Origin: Campylorhamphus procurvoides | Taxonomy: Eukaryota; Chordata; Aves; Passeriformes; Dendrocolaptidae | Direction: 5' to 3' | NCBI GenBank assembly: GCA_013396655.1 | Contig: WBMV01009262.1 | Span: forward strand, 155,080-219,079 | Length of the DNA stretch: 64,000 nt | In this document: one piece after another, positions 32,816-47,700 of the stretch | Numbering within the stretch: the stretch's first letter is position 1 | Layout: the number at the start of each line of letters is the position of its first letter | Notes under the pieces: model-generated | Databases searched by the model: none | Seen by the model: only the letters and a program-made list of their open reading frames with translations | Told to the model about the DNA's origin: nothing | Translations under genes and position numbers: made by a program

Positions 32816-35750
32816 TCAGGGTGTCCCCCACAGTGGCAGAAACTGGTTGTTACAAACATTAGGTCACAAATGGAATATCAAGCAGTGCCACAGAGCCGTG
32901 ATCTTCATCTGTCCATGGCCAGAGCAGCACTCTGGCACAGTTCCTATGATGATGGGTCAGGTTGGGAATAGAAACTATCCCAAACACAGCTAAAGGAAGT
33001 GTTCCATTCTTGAATGAACTCTGGCAAGGTGGGAGACAGGGGAAGAAGGGTCTTCTAGTGCTCCAGCAGAGCTCACACCTCACATAAGATGTGTTTCAGG
33101 TGTGGGAAGCCAGTACTTCCTCAGAGAAACATCTGGATCTGAGAAGTACAGCCAAATACCCAAATCTACCAGAAAGTGAGCATGCTGTGACATAGAACAC
33201 AGCCCAGAGCTGCCTGCTGTGCCCTGAACACTGCACTGATCAGGATTGGGAATCCCTTTCCTGACATGAGGATCTGTACCCTCTTGGTGTGCAACACTGT
33301 TCACTTGATTTAATTTTATTTTTTGTTTAAACATGGGGAACCATTGCAAGGTTGGCAATATGCAGGGCCTCAGTGCTTCCCAGAACTCAATCCCTGCATT
33401 TCACCAGCTTCAGTGCCTTCTAGGCAGGTTACCTTCAGCCAGTGGCCTGTTACTGCTCAATGTGGACAAGCTACAGTACAACAGCCAAACCCAGAAAGGG
33501 TTTGCCCAGAAAGAGCAAGAAAAACCTGCAGAAAGCAGAAAGTGAACCAGCAAGTCTCTGATCGAGTGTCTTGAGCAAAGAGAGTGAAAATAAGGAGACT
33601 AAAGCTAACACTGACTACAGCAACAACTTTCTTAACCCACTGTTGCCCCCCCAGATCATGATCCAAGGAAGGGGAAACAGCCAAAAAATCCAAGAAAGAC
33701 AGAGAGGGAAGCCTTGTGTTTGAGTTGTAAACAACCACCACACTGCTGTCCCGTCCCAGTCAGAACCACAGCCTGGTAAATGCCACTAGAGATGCTCTGG
33801 CTTTGCCCTGTCTGTGGGAGAGGAACAGCTCGAGGGCAGAGCCACCCCTATCCCAGCACTGCCCAGTCACTGAGCCCCTCCCAAAGCAGCTGAGGGCAAC
33901 CAGGGCTCCAGCCAGCCAGGGCAGAGCCCTTGGTCCTGCTGAGGTAGATAAGGTGAGGTGCAGTGGGAGAGACCTCAGGGGCTGCTCATCAGCCTCCTGG
34001 GTCCTCCTGGGTGCTCCACACTTCCAGGCTATATTCATTAATTGCTGCTTTCCAACTAGGAAAGGCTCCTCCCTCCTCCTCTGACACCCCTTGCCTTTGT
34101 TCTAAGCAGAGGAAAGGGAAAGAGGAGTGTCTGCCTAACTCCTTAGCTCAGAGCAGGGCCTGTAGTTTGGTGAGTGGGGACTGAACCTACAAATCCCTGT
34201 GCTTCAGACCCTGAAGGGATCTGGCTCCCCTGGACAAAGGCACCGTTGGAAGGTCTGAAGCTCTCCCAGATGCCAGAGCAGGTCTGTGCAAGGTTCAGGT
34301 GCTTGCAGCAGCCCTGGGGACAGGTACAGTATGAGAAGAGCAGCAGAACTTCAAGCACTGCCCACACTCACAGCATCAGTGCAGTTCCTTCAAAGGAACA
34401 GCCTGGCCTTACAACACCACCTGCATCTCCAGCCCTTCCCTGGCTCAGTTGCCAGGCACAAAGCCCTCGGGGGGCACATTAGATACATGATAGATTTCTA
34501 ATCTGATTCCCAAAGCCAGCTAGCTGATGGCTCCTCAGCTCATCCCTGCTCCAGGCACTGAACCAAGGCTTCAGTGGGCCAGCAAAAGGAACCCGGGGAA
34601 TGATAACCCAGCACTTCCAGGGAGCACCTGGCCAGACAATGCAGCACCAAAACACAATCCCTAGGGAAATTAAGCCTAGAACCCACTGCCATGCCCCTCC
34701 AGGAGCACAGCAGCTCTCACCACACATCTCCTTCCTCAGGCTGGCTCCCAGCAGACACATCCACGAGCCCAGCCTAGAGGAAGCCTTTGATTCCAAAGGG
34801 AATGAACAGATCTCTGAGCTACTTCCCCAGCCCTACCAAAGGTAGAAGGGATACTGGAAGCACAGGGGAAACTTATCCAAATCATCACCTGCACCATACA
34901 CCGTGCAACAGACCCAGAGAAACAGTGCCCTGCTTCACTCTCCCTTCCCTGGTTCAGCCACTCACTGTGCCAGAAAGAAGAAAGAATAAAAGAAACCAAT
35001 CCAAATCCCACAGCTATCCTGGAAAAGTTCTTTTCCATAACAGGCCTCAAGCCCACAGACCTGGGTTTCACCCACAAAGCAAACAAAGAAAAGCCAACAG
35101 TATATAAGCCCCAGCTTCCAAAATCAGTGTTCCCAGACCATGTGTGACCCAGGAGCCTCTGGCTCCTGACACCAGCTTTCTGAAGAGGGAACACTCTCCA
35201 GGAGGGCCTGGAGAGGGAGGGAGAGAAAGCTACAACTGCCTTCCAGAACACAAAAAACAGGAGGGGGAGTCAAAAAGATCACTGGAACCAAAAGAGATTC
35301 TCCCTCAACACAAGGGATTTCTACACAATCAAGGGGTGCTGTTCCCATCAGGATGTCCTTGCTGTGAAGGACCAGAACACATCCCAAAGCTCCAAACCAC
35401 CCTTATTTGTACCACCTCCCAGCTGGGCCTGGGCAACAGCAGCCACCTTTGCCAGGGACAGACACCATCTTCCTGCACGTTCCTTCATCCCATGGCACAA
35501 GAGAATGAAAACAGCTTTGCAGGAACATTCGTTTCTTTTTTTTCTGTTGTTTTTGTTTCATTTCATCATTATTCTACTTTTTGTTTTTTTTTTCAATACA
35601 TGATGTTTCTTCTGGAAGGCAAACTCTCCAGAACTTCACATCCTTAAGGCGTCACGAGTTTACCAGCCACGATCCACCGGACAGCTCATTTGACAAAAGA
35701 GTTCCTCCTCCCCTCTTCTCTCCCTTCTGAGTCAGGTGGCCGGACAGGCT
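32816..35750 (-). other. EDC3: EDC3 3' UTR (inferred)
   Basis: There is no coding exon between the EDC3 stop and the CLK3 end, and no canonical poly(A) hexamer in the first 2.4 kb after the stop, so a long 3' UTR is likely. A T-rich stretch at 35528-35595 would read as an A-rich run in the transcript. No transposon end is recognisable. Confidence 0.5.
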
Positions 35751-38700
35751 CTAAGTGGAGTGCAGGGGGATGACGAATTTGCAGCCAAAGGGTGAGTGGT
35801 AGTTTATTCCCACTTCCTGAAAGACCTTCTGGGGAATGCCAATGTCACAGAGGTACACGCGGCCCGCGCGCTCGCCCAGGGGCAGGGGCAGGCCCAGGGC
35901 CAGCGACCACTTGGCATCGATGCCCAGCTCCATCTCGCTGATGGGGGGGTCTATGCTGAGGACGGGGGCTCGGTTTTGGTTGGCCCAGTCCACAACTGCT
36001 TTGTACCAAGGCTGATCCCTCAAGAAGGCGTTTTCGTGACAATCCAGGCAGTTGATCACCAGGTCAACGGGGGTATCTGGGAGGTCTGAAATAAACACAG
36101 ACACCACTGAGCACTGAGAACCACGAATTGAGGCTCGTTGTGCCTCTCCCTTCTTTGCACCGCCAGCCCATTTTCAGTTTTGCCCCCAGAAAAGTCTTGC
36201 TGAACAGCCTGGCCTTACCAGCTGTTATTGCCATCCTTCTCCAAAAAATACCAACATCAACACTGAATACATCCCCAGCCTCTCAGGTACAAAATCTCGA
36301 GTGGTCAGCATGTGAGCAGCCTCAGTGCCACTGAGCTCACCAGTCCAGGCAGCCCAGGGGAGCAGTGGTGCTTTTTTTCCATGATAAAAAGACCATTTTC
36401 TATTTCACAAGCTGAAAATAAGGTTGTTTATCTGGAACATACTAACTGCCTTTGCTATGGGAAGGAAGCTCAAGTGCTGCACTGCTGCCTGCCCCACCAG
36501 GCTCTGTAGGTCTCTGTATCATATCTGCTGCATTCATTCCCCTCATCTGACAGACCACAAAGTCCTTGGTGCAAAATCATATAACAGGTTGGTTTGGAAG
36601 GGGTCTTAAAGTTCACCTCATCCCATCCTCCTGCCACGGGCAGGGACACCTTCCACTAGACCAGTTTCTCCAAGCCTTGTCCAACCTGGTCTTGAAAACT
36701 TCCAGGGCTGGGGCAACCACAGCTTTCCTGGGAAACCTGTTCACATCTTTTATAATGTTTTGTAACAGGCAAGTAGCTCTGTCAGCAGGCCCTAATTCCC
36801 AGGTTTGTTTCTACCGAGAAGTTTAAATGAATCAAACTGCAAAAACACAACTAAGTGAAGTGACACTGAGAAGCTGGCACTCACAGGAGGTGTTTATCCT
36901 GTGGAATACTGAGATGGGGATTCTGACAGCTGCTGGGACTAGCTCAGCAAAGCTGTCTCCTGGTTTGCAGCAGCAGCTGGATGCTCATTCTCTCACAGTT
37001 TCAACATGCTGAACAAGGCAGGCCCTTATCCTACATGAATGGCTGCTCTCACTTGGATCCACACAGCAGCTCTTCCATATTTGCTCCAACCAGAAACATC
37101 TGTGGCAGCACAACTGCTCCACTGTTGGGAGTGACTGCTGTTCCTTCAGCCTCGGAGCAGCCACCGTGGCAGTGCCACTAGATGGTGCCAGGGGAGTGGG
37201 TACGAAGGGAGCCACTCATCAGATAACCCACCAGCTCCTCAGCCATTTACCTTTGACACTGGACACCTGCTGGCCTTGTGTCTTGCTGAAGAGGTTCAGC
37301 TCGTTGGTGATGGATTCCAGCATCTTGACGAAGTTGGGGAGGAAGAGGATGACGTGGACGTCGTGGTTGGAGAGGTGGCGCCCGCAGCTGATGCCCTGAG
37401 CCCCCTTCACGTGGGGGCCACACAGCAGAGCCACCGTGGGCCGCTGGTGCACGTTCTTGGGGTTCAGCCTGCAACACACAAAAGGGACTCTTAGTAAACC
37501 CCAAACCTCCTACCTTCTTCCTGCATGAGAAAAAAATTAAAAAGAAATATAAAAGAAATCAGTGAAATGCAAATTGCCAGGTGTTTTGCATATCTTCCAT
37601 TGCTCTGAAGAAAGGACCCACATCCTTGTGTGGCACTGACACCACAGAGCTGCTCCACTTGCAGGTTCATAGAATCACAGACTGGTTTGGGTTGTAGGGA
37701 CCTTTGCAATCATCTTGTTCCATCCCCTGCCACAGGCAGGGACACCTTCTCCTAGACTGCATTGCTTCAAGCCTCATCCAACCTGGCCTTGAACACTTCC
37801 AGGGATGGAACTTGTGCCAGGGCCTCACCATCCTCACATGGAAGGATTTCTTCTGTATATCTAAATTTCCCCTCTTTCAGTTCCTGATGAAGAGTCCCTC
37901 CCAGGCTTCCTTGTAGACCCCTTCAGACACTGGAAGGCTCCTAAAGCCTTCTCTCCTCATTCCCTTCATGACTTCCTTGCACCTCCAGTGGAGAGCACAA
38001 GGTCCCAAGGTCTCTGATTGCAGACTGACTATAAAGCCTTAAACATATGGGGTGACTTTCCCATCAGAAGAGTCACAATTGAAAAAAAGAAATTATTTCT
38101 ATTCCCTAAGCCTCATCAACTGCACAATACAGTTAATTTGGCCTGCAAGCCATCAGGGCTTACAGCAGGAATTTCAGCTGAGAGGGTCAGTGATGCCTGT
38201 GTGCCATCACTTACTGCTCTCAATCAAATTATCAGGTTCTCATAAAGCCCTACTGAATAAAGAGATGGAGGTTTAAGGGTTAACTTTCATACTGAGCAAA
38301 TAATTTGGAGCAGCTATCACCAACATAACAAAACCAGAGCAATTTCTACCCACATCAACAACCACGGAAGTGCAGGCACAGAGAAGAGGTTTTCAAAAGA
38401 GTCATGCAAAAAGCAGTAAGTGCACTCCAAACTTGCTGCAAACAGCCCTCCAAAAGAGCAGGATGTTCTCAGGTGAGGTGCAAATCCCTGAAAGGATAAT
38501 TTAGCCTTGCAAAAAGCTAAGCAGCACTTTGCTTTCATTAGCTGACTTCTGGTTTTATTGATGTCATTAAACTGTAAAGTAAGAATAACAAAGGGAAGGT
38601 TTATTTTTTGGTAAAAGGAGCTCATTAGATATTCTGCAGTGGCTTAATCTGCCTCAGGCAACACCTGTGCAAAGCTCAGTTCCCTCAAAAAATTCCCAGT

Positions 38701-41700
38701 AAGGGGAGAGAAAAATCTCAACTCTGCCTGCTTTGTCTTTGAGTCAAGAGACACTTCCTGGGATGCAGGAGCAAAACAGAAGCCCTTTGGGAACAAGGGA
38801 ACTGACCTCAGAGGAAACCTCTGAGCTTTTTACCACACCTTTAGTGGAGCCACATTTACCTGTTGGGTCCCCCGAGGAGGCTCAGGGCCATCTGGCTGGC
38901 ACACACTCCTGTCATCTCCAGCCTCCGCTCCAGAGTCAGCCCGTGCTTCTCTGCCACCGAGAGCAGCTTTTTGTGCAGCTCGTAGGACACACTGGGAACC
39001 ACCAGCCCAGAGTCTAGGGTTCAAAAAGAAGGGAGGGACACAGAAATGGGGACAATCAGACACAGAAGCAATGGCAGTGACAAAGCTTATTAGCTGTTAC
39101 CAAGGGTCTGCTTCCCCCAGTACACCAGGTTCTTTCTGAGACCATTAAATGACTCCAAATTAGTGCATCAGCTTACTCTGAGTGAAGGAGAGACAGCTAA
39201 ACACAATCCCTGAGCTTCAAATAACCTGCTTCCACAAAAATTCAGCAGCCAATTTTAGCAACAAGTGCACTGAGAAGGCCTTTGTGACTTACAGAGGGAA
39301 CATTAAGTTTTTTCTGAATGGTCTCCAGGAGACCAGTGCTTTAACCCACACATAAAGTGTTCCTGAGCACTGTGAAAGTCAAAAGAGAAGCTGTGAAGAG
39401 GATTTCCCATCAAAAAAAGCTTGGATGTGCTTTGGCTTCCTGACACTGATCCCCAAAATCCCACATATCACAGCAAAACAAGTCATCCCACATTCACTAG
39501 GCAGGCATTCCCTGAGCTGTGCCGTGCCAGCAGGGCTGCTCCAGACACAACAGCTGGATCACAACACACACACACAGCAGGGAAGTGATGAAAAGAACAA
39601 ACTGCAGAAAAATACTTCCCAGGCATTTCTGACAGCCTGGTCTAGCAAGCCAGGAAATGCTCCAGCATGTGGATCAAGGGAAAACTCCTCACTGAGAGGT
39701 TTTGTTAAGTGCTGTTGGAGGCAGGGATACATCCTTCCCACTCTCTTCTACAGCCACCTTGCCTGGAATCAGCAGGTAAGAGAAACACAGACCTGAGTAG
39801 CTGTTTGGGATGATTCTTTATACTTTCCTGTTCCAAGAAGGCCAAGCTGACACTGACTCCACACAAATAAACCCTGCAATAGCACCTGTAAACTCCCCTG
39901 GAAATAAACACAGAAGATTCCTTGCTACCAAAAGGCAGCTTGTGCCAAGGGGAGCCCCAGGAATTTTTTGTGAGTAGCAGAAGGCAAGGAAACTGGAAAG
40001 ATTTACTGACAGTATTTGGAGGGAGAATGCAATACCTAAGGAACAGGTAAGAAACAGCTGCATCACCCAGCCAGATATCACAGAAGCATGGAATGGTTTG
40101 AGTTGGAAAGAACATTAAAGCTCATCTGGTTCCACCTCCCTCCAATGGGCAGGGACACCTCCCACTATCCCAGGCTGCTTTAAGCCCCATCCAACCTGGC
40201 CTTGAGCACTTCCAGGGATGGAGCAGCCACAGCTTCTCTGGGCAACCTGTGCCAGGGCCTGCCCACCCTCACAGGGAAGAATTCCCTCCTAATACCCAAT
40301 TTAAACATCATATCCCTGAATATCTTCACCCACAGCAATCGGCCTCTTTATTCTAATTTTTCTCCAAAATAATTGTGATCTCCAATCCTTTTGCTCTGCA
40401 TTTGAGGATTTCCACTATGTGGAACCAGAAGCACACCCTTTTCTTCCCTTCAAGTATCCTGCAAGGTCTGGATGTCTTTAACTATCTCCCAGCTAAGGAG
40501 CAAACACAGACAGATTCCCTTCCTGAATGGGATGGTCACATAGCTGAAGCAGGAAAAGCTCTCAGCTCCTTCTCTTCACATCATTCCAAGCTAAACAAGG
40601 AATCCCAGCAGAGTCCAGCTGTCATCTTCAACCCTGGGACAGGCAGATGAAGTACACAGGATTTAGGCACCATGGGTCAAAAAGCTCCAGGGCTCAAACC
40701 AACACCTGCTACAGCTCAGGCACAATGCCAAACATCAGGTCAAAGTGTGAACTCAATCCCTCCATCAGCTTCTCTCTTTTCCATTTACCAGTTTTCACCA
40801 ACCAGCAGCCCTGGGTCACCATCAGTCCCACCAGCCACTCCCACCTCAGAACTGGGGGGTGACAAAGGCCTTCTGGGGGCTCATGGCAACCCAACCAGGC
40901 TTAGACTGCCTGTGCTAATGAGAAAGAGTCGTGGGAATATGACATGGGGCAGTGGAAAAGCTCTGCAGCACTAGGAGCTCGAAGGGGAACAGCCACAGCA
41001 CACACATCCGCTCTGGGAGGAAACCCAGCCGTTATTCATGGGTTTGGGCTCCTCTGCACACAGAAAACACAGCAAGGACCAGTTCTAATAAGCAAGTGTC
41101 ACATTCAAGTGAGAAAAGCAGGGTGTGTTCTAATTGTGAGAAATTATTTGCACTGCTGTATTTCCCCAAGGTGCCCCAGTCACCAACCACTAAGTCAAGC
41201 TATGGCGGAAATGGGAGGTTTTGCACATTCTGAGGTTTTCACAGTCAAATCAGATGTGCTTCTGCAAGGTCACAGCAAAATGCTGGAGAACAGACACTGC
41301 TGAGTCCTTCAGGACTTCATTCCTGGACTCCTTGGCAAGGTCTTCGCAGATAGAGAGGGCCCAACCATGTCCCAGCCTTTGACCTTGCATGCTAATTGCC
41401 AGTGAAGTCACCTCTGCTCCCAGGCTCTCATTCCAAGCAGGCAGGCACACTATCACAGTCACCCCAGACTCCTGATAGCAGCCACCAAACACCTGGAGTC
41501 ATAACCATGAACAACCCTGAGCTCATCACACCAGTCACGCACCTGCCCCACGTTCACACACCCACCCACTCCAGAGTCACGCAAACTCCAGCTCTGCCCC
41601 ACTCCCATTCACAGTTTTTCTAGTTTACTTTATTTTTCAAGCCTGAGGGAACATCTGGAATAAGTGACCCAAGGTCAGGATATCCCCAGGCAGTTTAGGG

Positions 41701-44700
41701 GGACACATCATCTGCTAACCCCAAACGGGGAGTTTCCAGCTGCTTCTTTTGCTCTTTCTGAACCATCCACAAATTCCCTGCTTAGATTTTGCACAAACTC
41801 CCCAAAGCAGGACAACAAAAGAGATGATCTGTGCTCTGCATCTATCCAATTTAATATGGAGCTTCTCTGTACCCATCCACATCCTTCCCTCAACCACCAG
41901 CTTCAGTAAAACTCTATTTACCATCAGCTAGATGCCACCCAGTGCCCAGTGGGTTAATCAAAGCGGGTTACTGGGAGGCATCATTTAGCATGCCAGTTTG
42001 CCCTAATTGCTTCCTCTCAGAAGCAGGCTGAGATGCCAAGAGAACTTCCCTTCTTCACCCTCACGCAAGGTCCAACCAGTCAGACTGGCTTATCAAAAGC
42101 AGACCCAGGGAGTTAAATAAACTCTGTCAGAGAGCAATCAAGGAGGTGATGTGTAAACCCACAAACAATAACACCACTGCCACAAAACTGAGCGCCTGCC
42201 AACTTTATGTTTGGGTTGGACAGGGCATCTTTATTGTTTGCTAATGAAGGCAATAAATTAGCTCAGGCCCTTTAATATTAAATAAATGCATTTTACAGAT
42301 GCCTGGGAAAAAAAAAAGCACAAGGCAGATATAAACTAAACAGTTTTGTGACATGCAGAGTCATATTGGATGGATAAAACAACCCTAAGGCAGCAGAAGG
42401 ACCAAGCTAACTCTCAAAAAGTTAAAGAATTTAGTTTTTCCCCCAAAAAAGCCCTGAGTATCATTGCTCTGATGTCCAGATGCTTCCCAAGCTCTCAGTG
42501 TCAGGGCAAAAGGAGAGGGTAAATGCTGGAAGAGCTCAGTGTTAAGGTGTTTAGCCCTATCTTCTCTGTTGACTATTTCTGCATTCTCTAATTCTAGCTC
42601 TCTGCTAAAATAAATCTAGGCAATCTACAGGAATGGGTCAGACAGAACTAGATTTAGGATCTCCTGAAAGCTGTACTGACATCATTATTTCCAATAGTAA
42701 ATTCCAGGCTGCAGAGTCTTATAGTCTTAGATGGCCTGGTCTGTAACTCTTGTCCACATCAGACAGATGGGACATTCCTGCTGTTCTTTGCTGGTTGTAA
42801 AGCTGGAATCACCTACCTGCAGACTCAGCAAAACAAAACTGTTGCCCCACAAACACAAACCTTAGGGGTTAGATTTTTTTTTCCCCCTTAATCATCATTA
42901 TTTTTAATTATGACAAATCCTGCGGGAGTTCTGGCTGACCTTCCAGTGTCAGCCTCTCCCAGCATTAGTGCACAACTCACTCAAGCCAAAAACAAAACTG
43001 TCAGAGGGACAAAGGGATTTTGCCCCGTGAGCACTTTGTTTTCTCCTGTGGTTGGATAAAGGGAACGTCATTTGCACTTTCCTCAACAGATCCTGGCAAC
43101 ACTTCACACATTCAATACACACAAGGCAGTCACCCAGACACTGAAGAGCTAAAAGATACAGAGGGTAGAAAAGCCAAGGGCATGGCACACCAAAGAAAAA
43201 GCCACTGTTGGCATCACCCTCACAGGACATGCCCAGTCTTAGTTTTGAGGTCTAATCCTGGCCTGTAAGTTCTGTCTGCTTCTATTTCCTTTTGCTATCT
43301 CCTTATTGTGAAGAAAAATGTCAAGGCTGAAGTTCAGTTAAGAGAGCACATAATCATGACACTTAGTCCTCTTTTTTGAGCACAGTCCTGCTTTTACTTG
43401 ACAATTTCCATAGGACCTGAGTCTAAAGAATCCCATTTATTTTCCAGAAGAGGCACTGAGATGAAAACAGGGTATTTTTTACACTAACAGTTTTAACTAG
43501 AGAACCTGTTTTGGACAAATCCTTGCTAGTACAGCAGGGAAATAATAACCACCTTATCAATGTGAGGACCATGAGGACAGCCTGGCATTCTGGAGACTGT
43601 CCTGCACTGAGTCACTGATGATGAACTAGGACACTTCACCCTTCTGCAAACTCCTCTGAGCTCCAACATTCCTGCAGAATGTTGACTCTGCTAAAAGACC
43701 CAATCCCAAAACACTGTGCTGTTCAAACACACATTGTTTTAGTGCCAGCAGAAGGAACAGAGACAGACCTAAGCCAAAGATACATTTAAATTCTCCATCT
43801 GGACAGCTCTGGAAGTAGAAAAAGACAGCTCACACCTCCTGCAAGCATCAGCCTTTCCAGGGAGGCAGATCAATAGCAGCCAAAAGAGGAAAGACTAATG
43901 GTGTATTTAGGAGGGATTCGGATGTGGAGCCTCAGGGACGGACTCAGCTCAGTCATGATCAAAGACCTGCTAAACTTTTGGTTGGAACACATTCCCAGCT
44001 TACTTCTAAAACACACTGCTGTGCCTACTTGACAGCCTGGCTCCACAAAAATCAGCTCTCAGAAAAGCATTCCAGTGGACTGCAGTGTTTATCCTGTACA
44101 CCCCAACTTACTTTAGTCAGTAATAAACCCCGAGCTGGAAGCCCTTCAGATGACTCCTTTAGGAACTGTCCTCAGCAGTTTGTTTTAACCTCTACACTAT
44201 CCTGGTTATTTCCCAGCTTCATGGCATAGAAAGCACATGGGGATTCAGAGACTTCTTCCTGTCCCACAGTGATAAGAGCTGGATATTAACTCCCTGTCAA
44301 TCTCCAGCATCAGTGTTTGTGCTGTTACAGCAGACAAGAGAATCATTGTCTAGGTCAGGGCTCTATTAACACAATCATTTTTCAGATTGGCCTAGGGTAA
44401 AAAAAAGACAAAGTGTTTCTTTCTCCTATAGCTAAAAAGTGCTTTTTGCAAATAGAGCTTCCCTTAGGAAACCAGAAAAACCTCTGTAGGGAGGATTCCT
44501 GGCATAGACATATCCAAAACCAAGGGCTTTGGGGCTCTTGGCACTCATTTAATTTCAGCAGCTGCTCTTTGAGCCACTAAAAGGCAGGCTGCCCTACAGC
44601 TCAGCATCCTCCTTCCAGCTGCTAAACAAAGCAATTGGGATTATTTTTTTTCCAAAAGACAGTCCATCATTACTCCAAGCAGATTGTCCCTTGGAGAGCT

Positions 44701-47700
44701 GCCTCACTACAAAAAGCACTCAACTGCCAGAAACAGCAGGCAAGTCACAACTGTTTACAAGGGCTTTTGCTAGCTGGCCATTAGTATTCCCTAAGCACGA
44801 GTAAACTTCCTCAGTGGACACAAAGGAAGTCATCCTCTGTGGGAAAAATACCCAAAGACACAGCACTGGGACATTTCTACCATGGAAGTGAGAATGTGCC
44901 CAGCTCAGCTCTGGCAATGGGGCACTGCCTGGCATGTGACAGGCCAGCTTTTCTTCCAAACAAATCCAGAATTCTATAGGGGAGACCAATCAGTCAACAG
45001 CAGCTAATGAGGCCAGAGAGACTCTGCACCAACTGAGTGGAGTCACTGACCACCCTCCCTGGGCAGCCCTGCCAAGAGCAAAACAAGACACTTTTCCTTT
45101 CACTGGGCTGCTCCCCTCAGCATGTTGCAGACAGACAGCCAGGAGTTCCAGAGGAAAGGATGGTGAAGTTCAACAAAGAGGATTTCAGTTTTATCCCTGA
45201 ATTTACTTAAGGCTGCCTACTGTATGGCAGTTTTCCTCTCAGGAATTCTATTGCTAGAATCCTGCTCAGATTGGCTGCCAAGAATGGCTTAGTTTTTGTT
45301 TCAGACTAGACATCTACAGAGGCCCTGACTGCTCTCAAACAAGGCAGCTGAAAGATGGATTGACAAGTAGGAAATGTAAAAAAACCAAACAACAAAACCC
45401 CAAATAAATAGGAAATCACATACAAAATGAAGAGGTGCTTCTTCACACAGCACGTGGCCAATCAGTGCTGCTTGCCACAGAGAGATGCTGAAAGCTTGCA
45501 GAGATTTTAAAAGGTTAAATTAAGCAGAAAAAAAGGCCTTAATACTGAACTCTCACTGTTGCCTCGAGAAGTCTTAAAATTGTGAAAGACAAAGCAGTAG
45601 GAGAAAGTTTCACTGCATGTTTCTTTCACTGTTTCTTAAGGATCCTTGGAAACAGAACCCTGAGCTGGACAGTTCTGTCAGGATCCACTGTGTTTTCCTC
45701 TCCCTCGAAAGCAGAACTGAACAATAGGAAGAGAGATGACACAAATGGAAAACTAGGGTACTGCTATATACTAGAACCATTAAAAAAAAGAATACTTTTT
45801 AAAATTGAAAAGCAGCAAATCATTACAAATCCATCAGCTTCCTTCCCCGAGGCATTTCACACCCCAGATGGAGTTTCTGGGCAAGGAAAGAATGACAAAG
45901 CATGGACCTGCTCACACTTCTGTTTAGACCACCAGGATATCAGTTGGTTTGTGTGTCTGCAAAAATATCTGAAATCTGGTTTTATTCTGATGTGGAAATG
46001 TTCCTGAAATGCCAAACTTCCTTCACTCCTACATTTTGCAAGTGCTAAAAACCAAAGGCAAGACATCCCAACTAGGATTAAGTTACCAGGAATTTGGAGC
46101 TAAATGTGGCATAAAGCCCATCTCCTATATTTGATAGCTTGTGTATGGATGGAAATAAAGAGACTCATCACAGTAAAATCTATTCACATCCCTAAGTGTC
46201 TCCTTGTGAAATTACCATTATCTGGTGTTTGGCCACAAACATTCTATTGAATACAAAACAAGAACTCTTACTTTTCCCAGAGCCACAGATTAGGAGCTGA
46301 TTAATCAATCCTACATTTTGATTGAGGAGTCTTGCTCCCTGACCCACCCCACCTCCTTCTCCAAGAGCTTCCTTGGCAGCAGCAAGGATCAGAAATAGGA
46401 ATTGCAGGAAAACATCTGCACACTGGCTGGCACCAGTGAGTCAAACCAGTGTCCCCTGATGATACAATGGAATATTTCAAGTCAAGCACCTGCCTAGGTG
46501 CCTAGATGGAAGTTTTCCATCTTTCACACTGCAACAGTGGACAGTCATTGAGGGTGAGACACCCCATGAAAAGCCTTTTGCACAAAGAATGTTTGGAATT
46601 ACGGATGGGAAGAGCCAGAACCATTTCTGGAACTGTATTTAAAACCATGAATGAAAAACTATGACTCCAGGAGTATCAGAAGCACATGAAATCTCCTGCC
46701 TTTGAACATGAAAGCACAAATGCTGAGGCCATCCCTCTGTCCTTCTCTAGAGCCAGCCATTGAGTCCATGTTGGTTCACCAGGCTACTGAAATCAAAGCA
46801 TGGATCTGAACACCTCTCATACAATTCCCATTCCTGCTATTCAACCTCCAGTTTTGTTCCCTACTGTCAAAACACTTACCTTGCTGCCCTGTCTGAATAT
46901 TTATTTCAGAAATATTGCAAATAAAGGCTGTGTGTAGACACACAAATCCAACCTTACGTGAATGAGTGCCCTTGCTTGTACCACATCAAGCCGACAGGCA
47001 ACTCTTGGAGAAAAAAATCCACCACAGGTGCCCCAAAAAAGCATCAGTTTGGGTCCTTATCAGTAAGGGCCATGACATACCCGTGCAGAACTCTTTGTTA
47101 GCATTCTGAGGTACCACAATTCTTCTGTAGACTATGGGCTCTGATTCCAAGATGTTCTCGTCGTGCCGATACCGAGCTGGTTTCTCACTGGGGGTCCCCC
47201 GGGAACGGGTGCCACTTCTCCTCTCATAAGTTTCAATCTCTTCAAACACAGCTGCCTTGTCAAACAGGGCCAGGTTCCCTTCAAAATCAAAATCAGTGTC
47301 TGGGATTTCATCAATGTCATCCCCAAAGCACTCATCGTCCTTGCTCTTCATCTGCCCGTTCTTCAGGCCGCTCTTCTTCGGCGTCACTTGGTTCGGGTGA
47401 CGGCTGCTGGATGACCCTGAAAAAAAAGGAAAGCAAGTGTGTCATGAATGCAAAAGAACACTTTCTTAGCAAATCTGGGGAGCTGATTCTTACAGTCCCC
47501 ACCCTCCAGGGACACTCACTTCCCCAAGAAGCCATCAGCCTCATCCCTGGCATTACACAATGCTCAGCTAAGCCACCAAAAAAACAGAATAAGAGCATCA
47601 GGAAAGGAACTTTCAGGGGCTTTCCACCAGGAAGGTTACAAAAACAAGCTTCAACACAGTAGCAGAAGTGTTGCTTCACATTCTATTTAATCTCAGACTG

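Noticed and set aside
45420..45530. Sequence with a CTTCTTCACACAGCACG-like word reminiscent of CR1
   Set aside because: The resemblance is limited to one short word, and the diagnostic CR1 3' end is absent.
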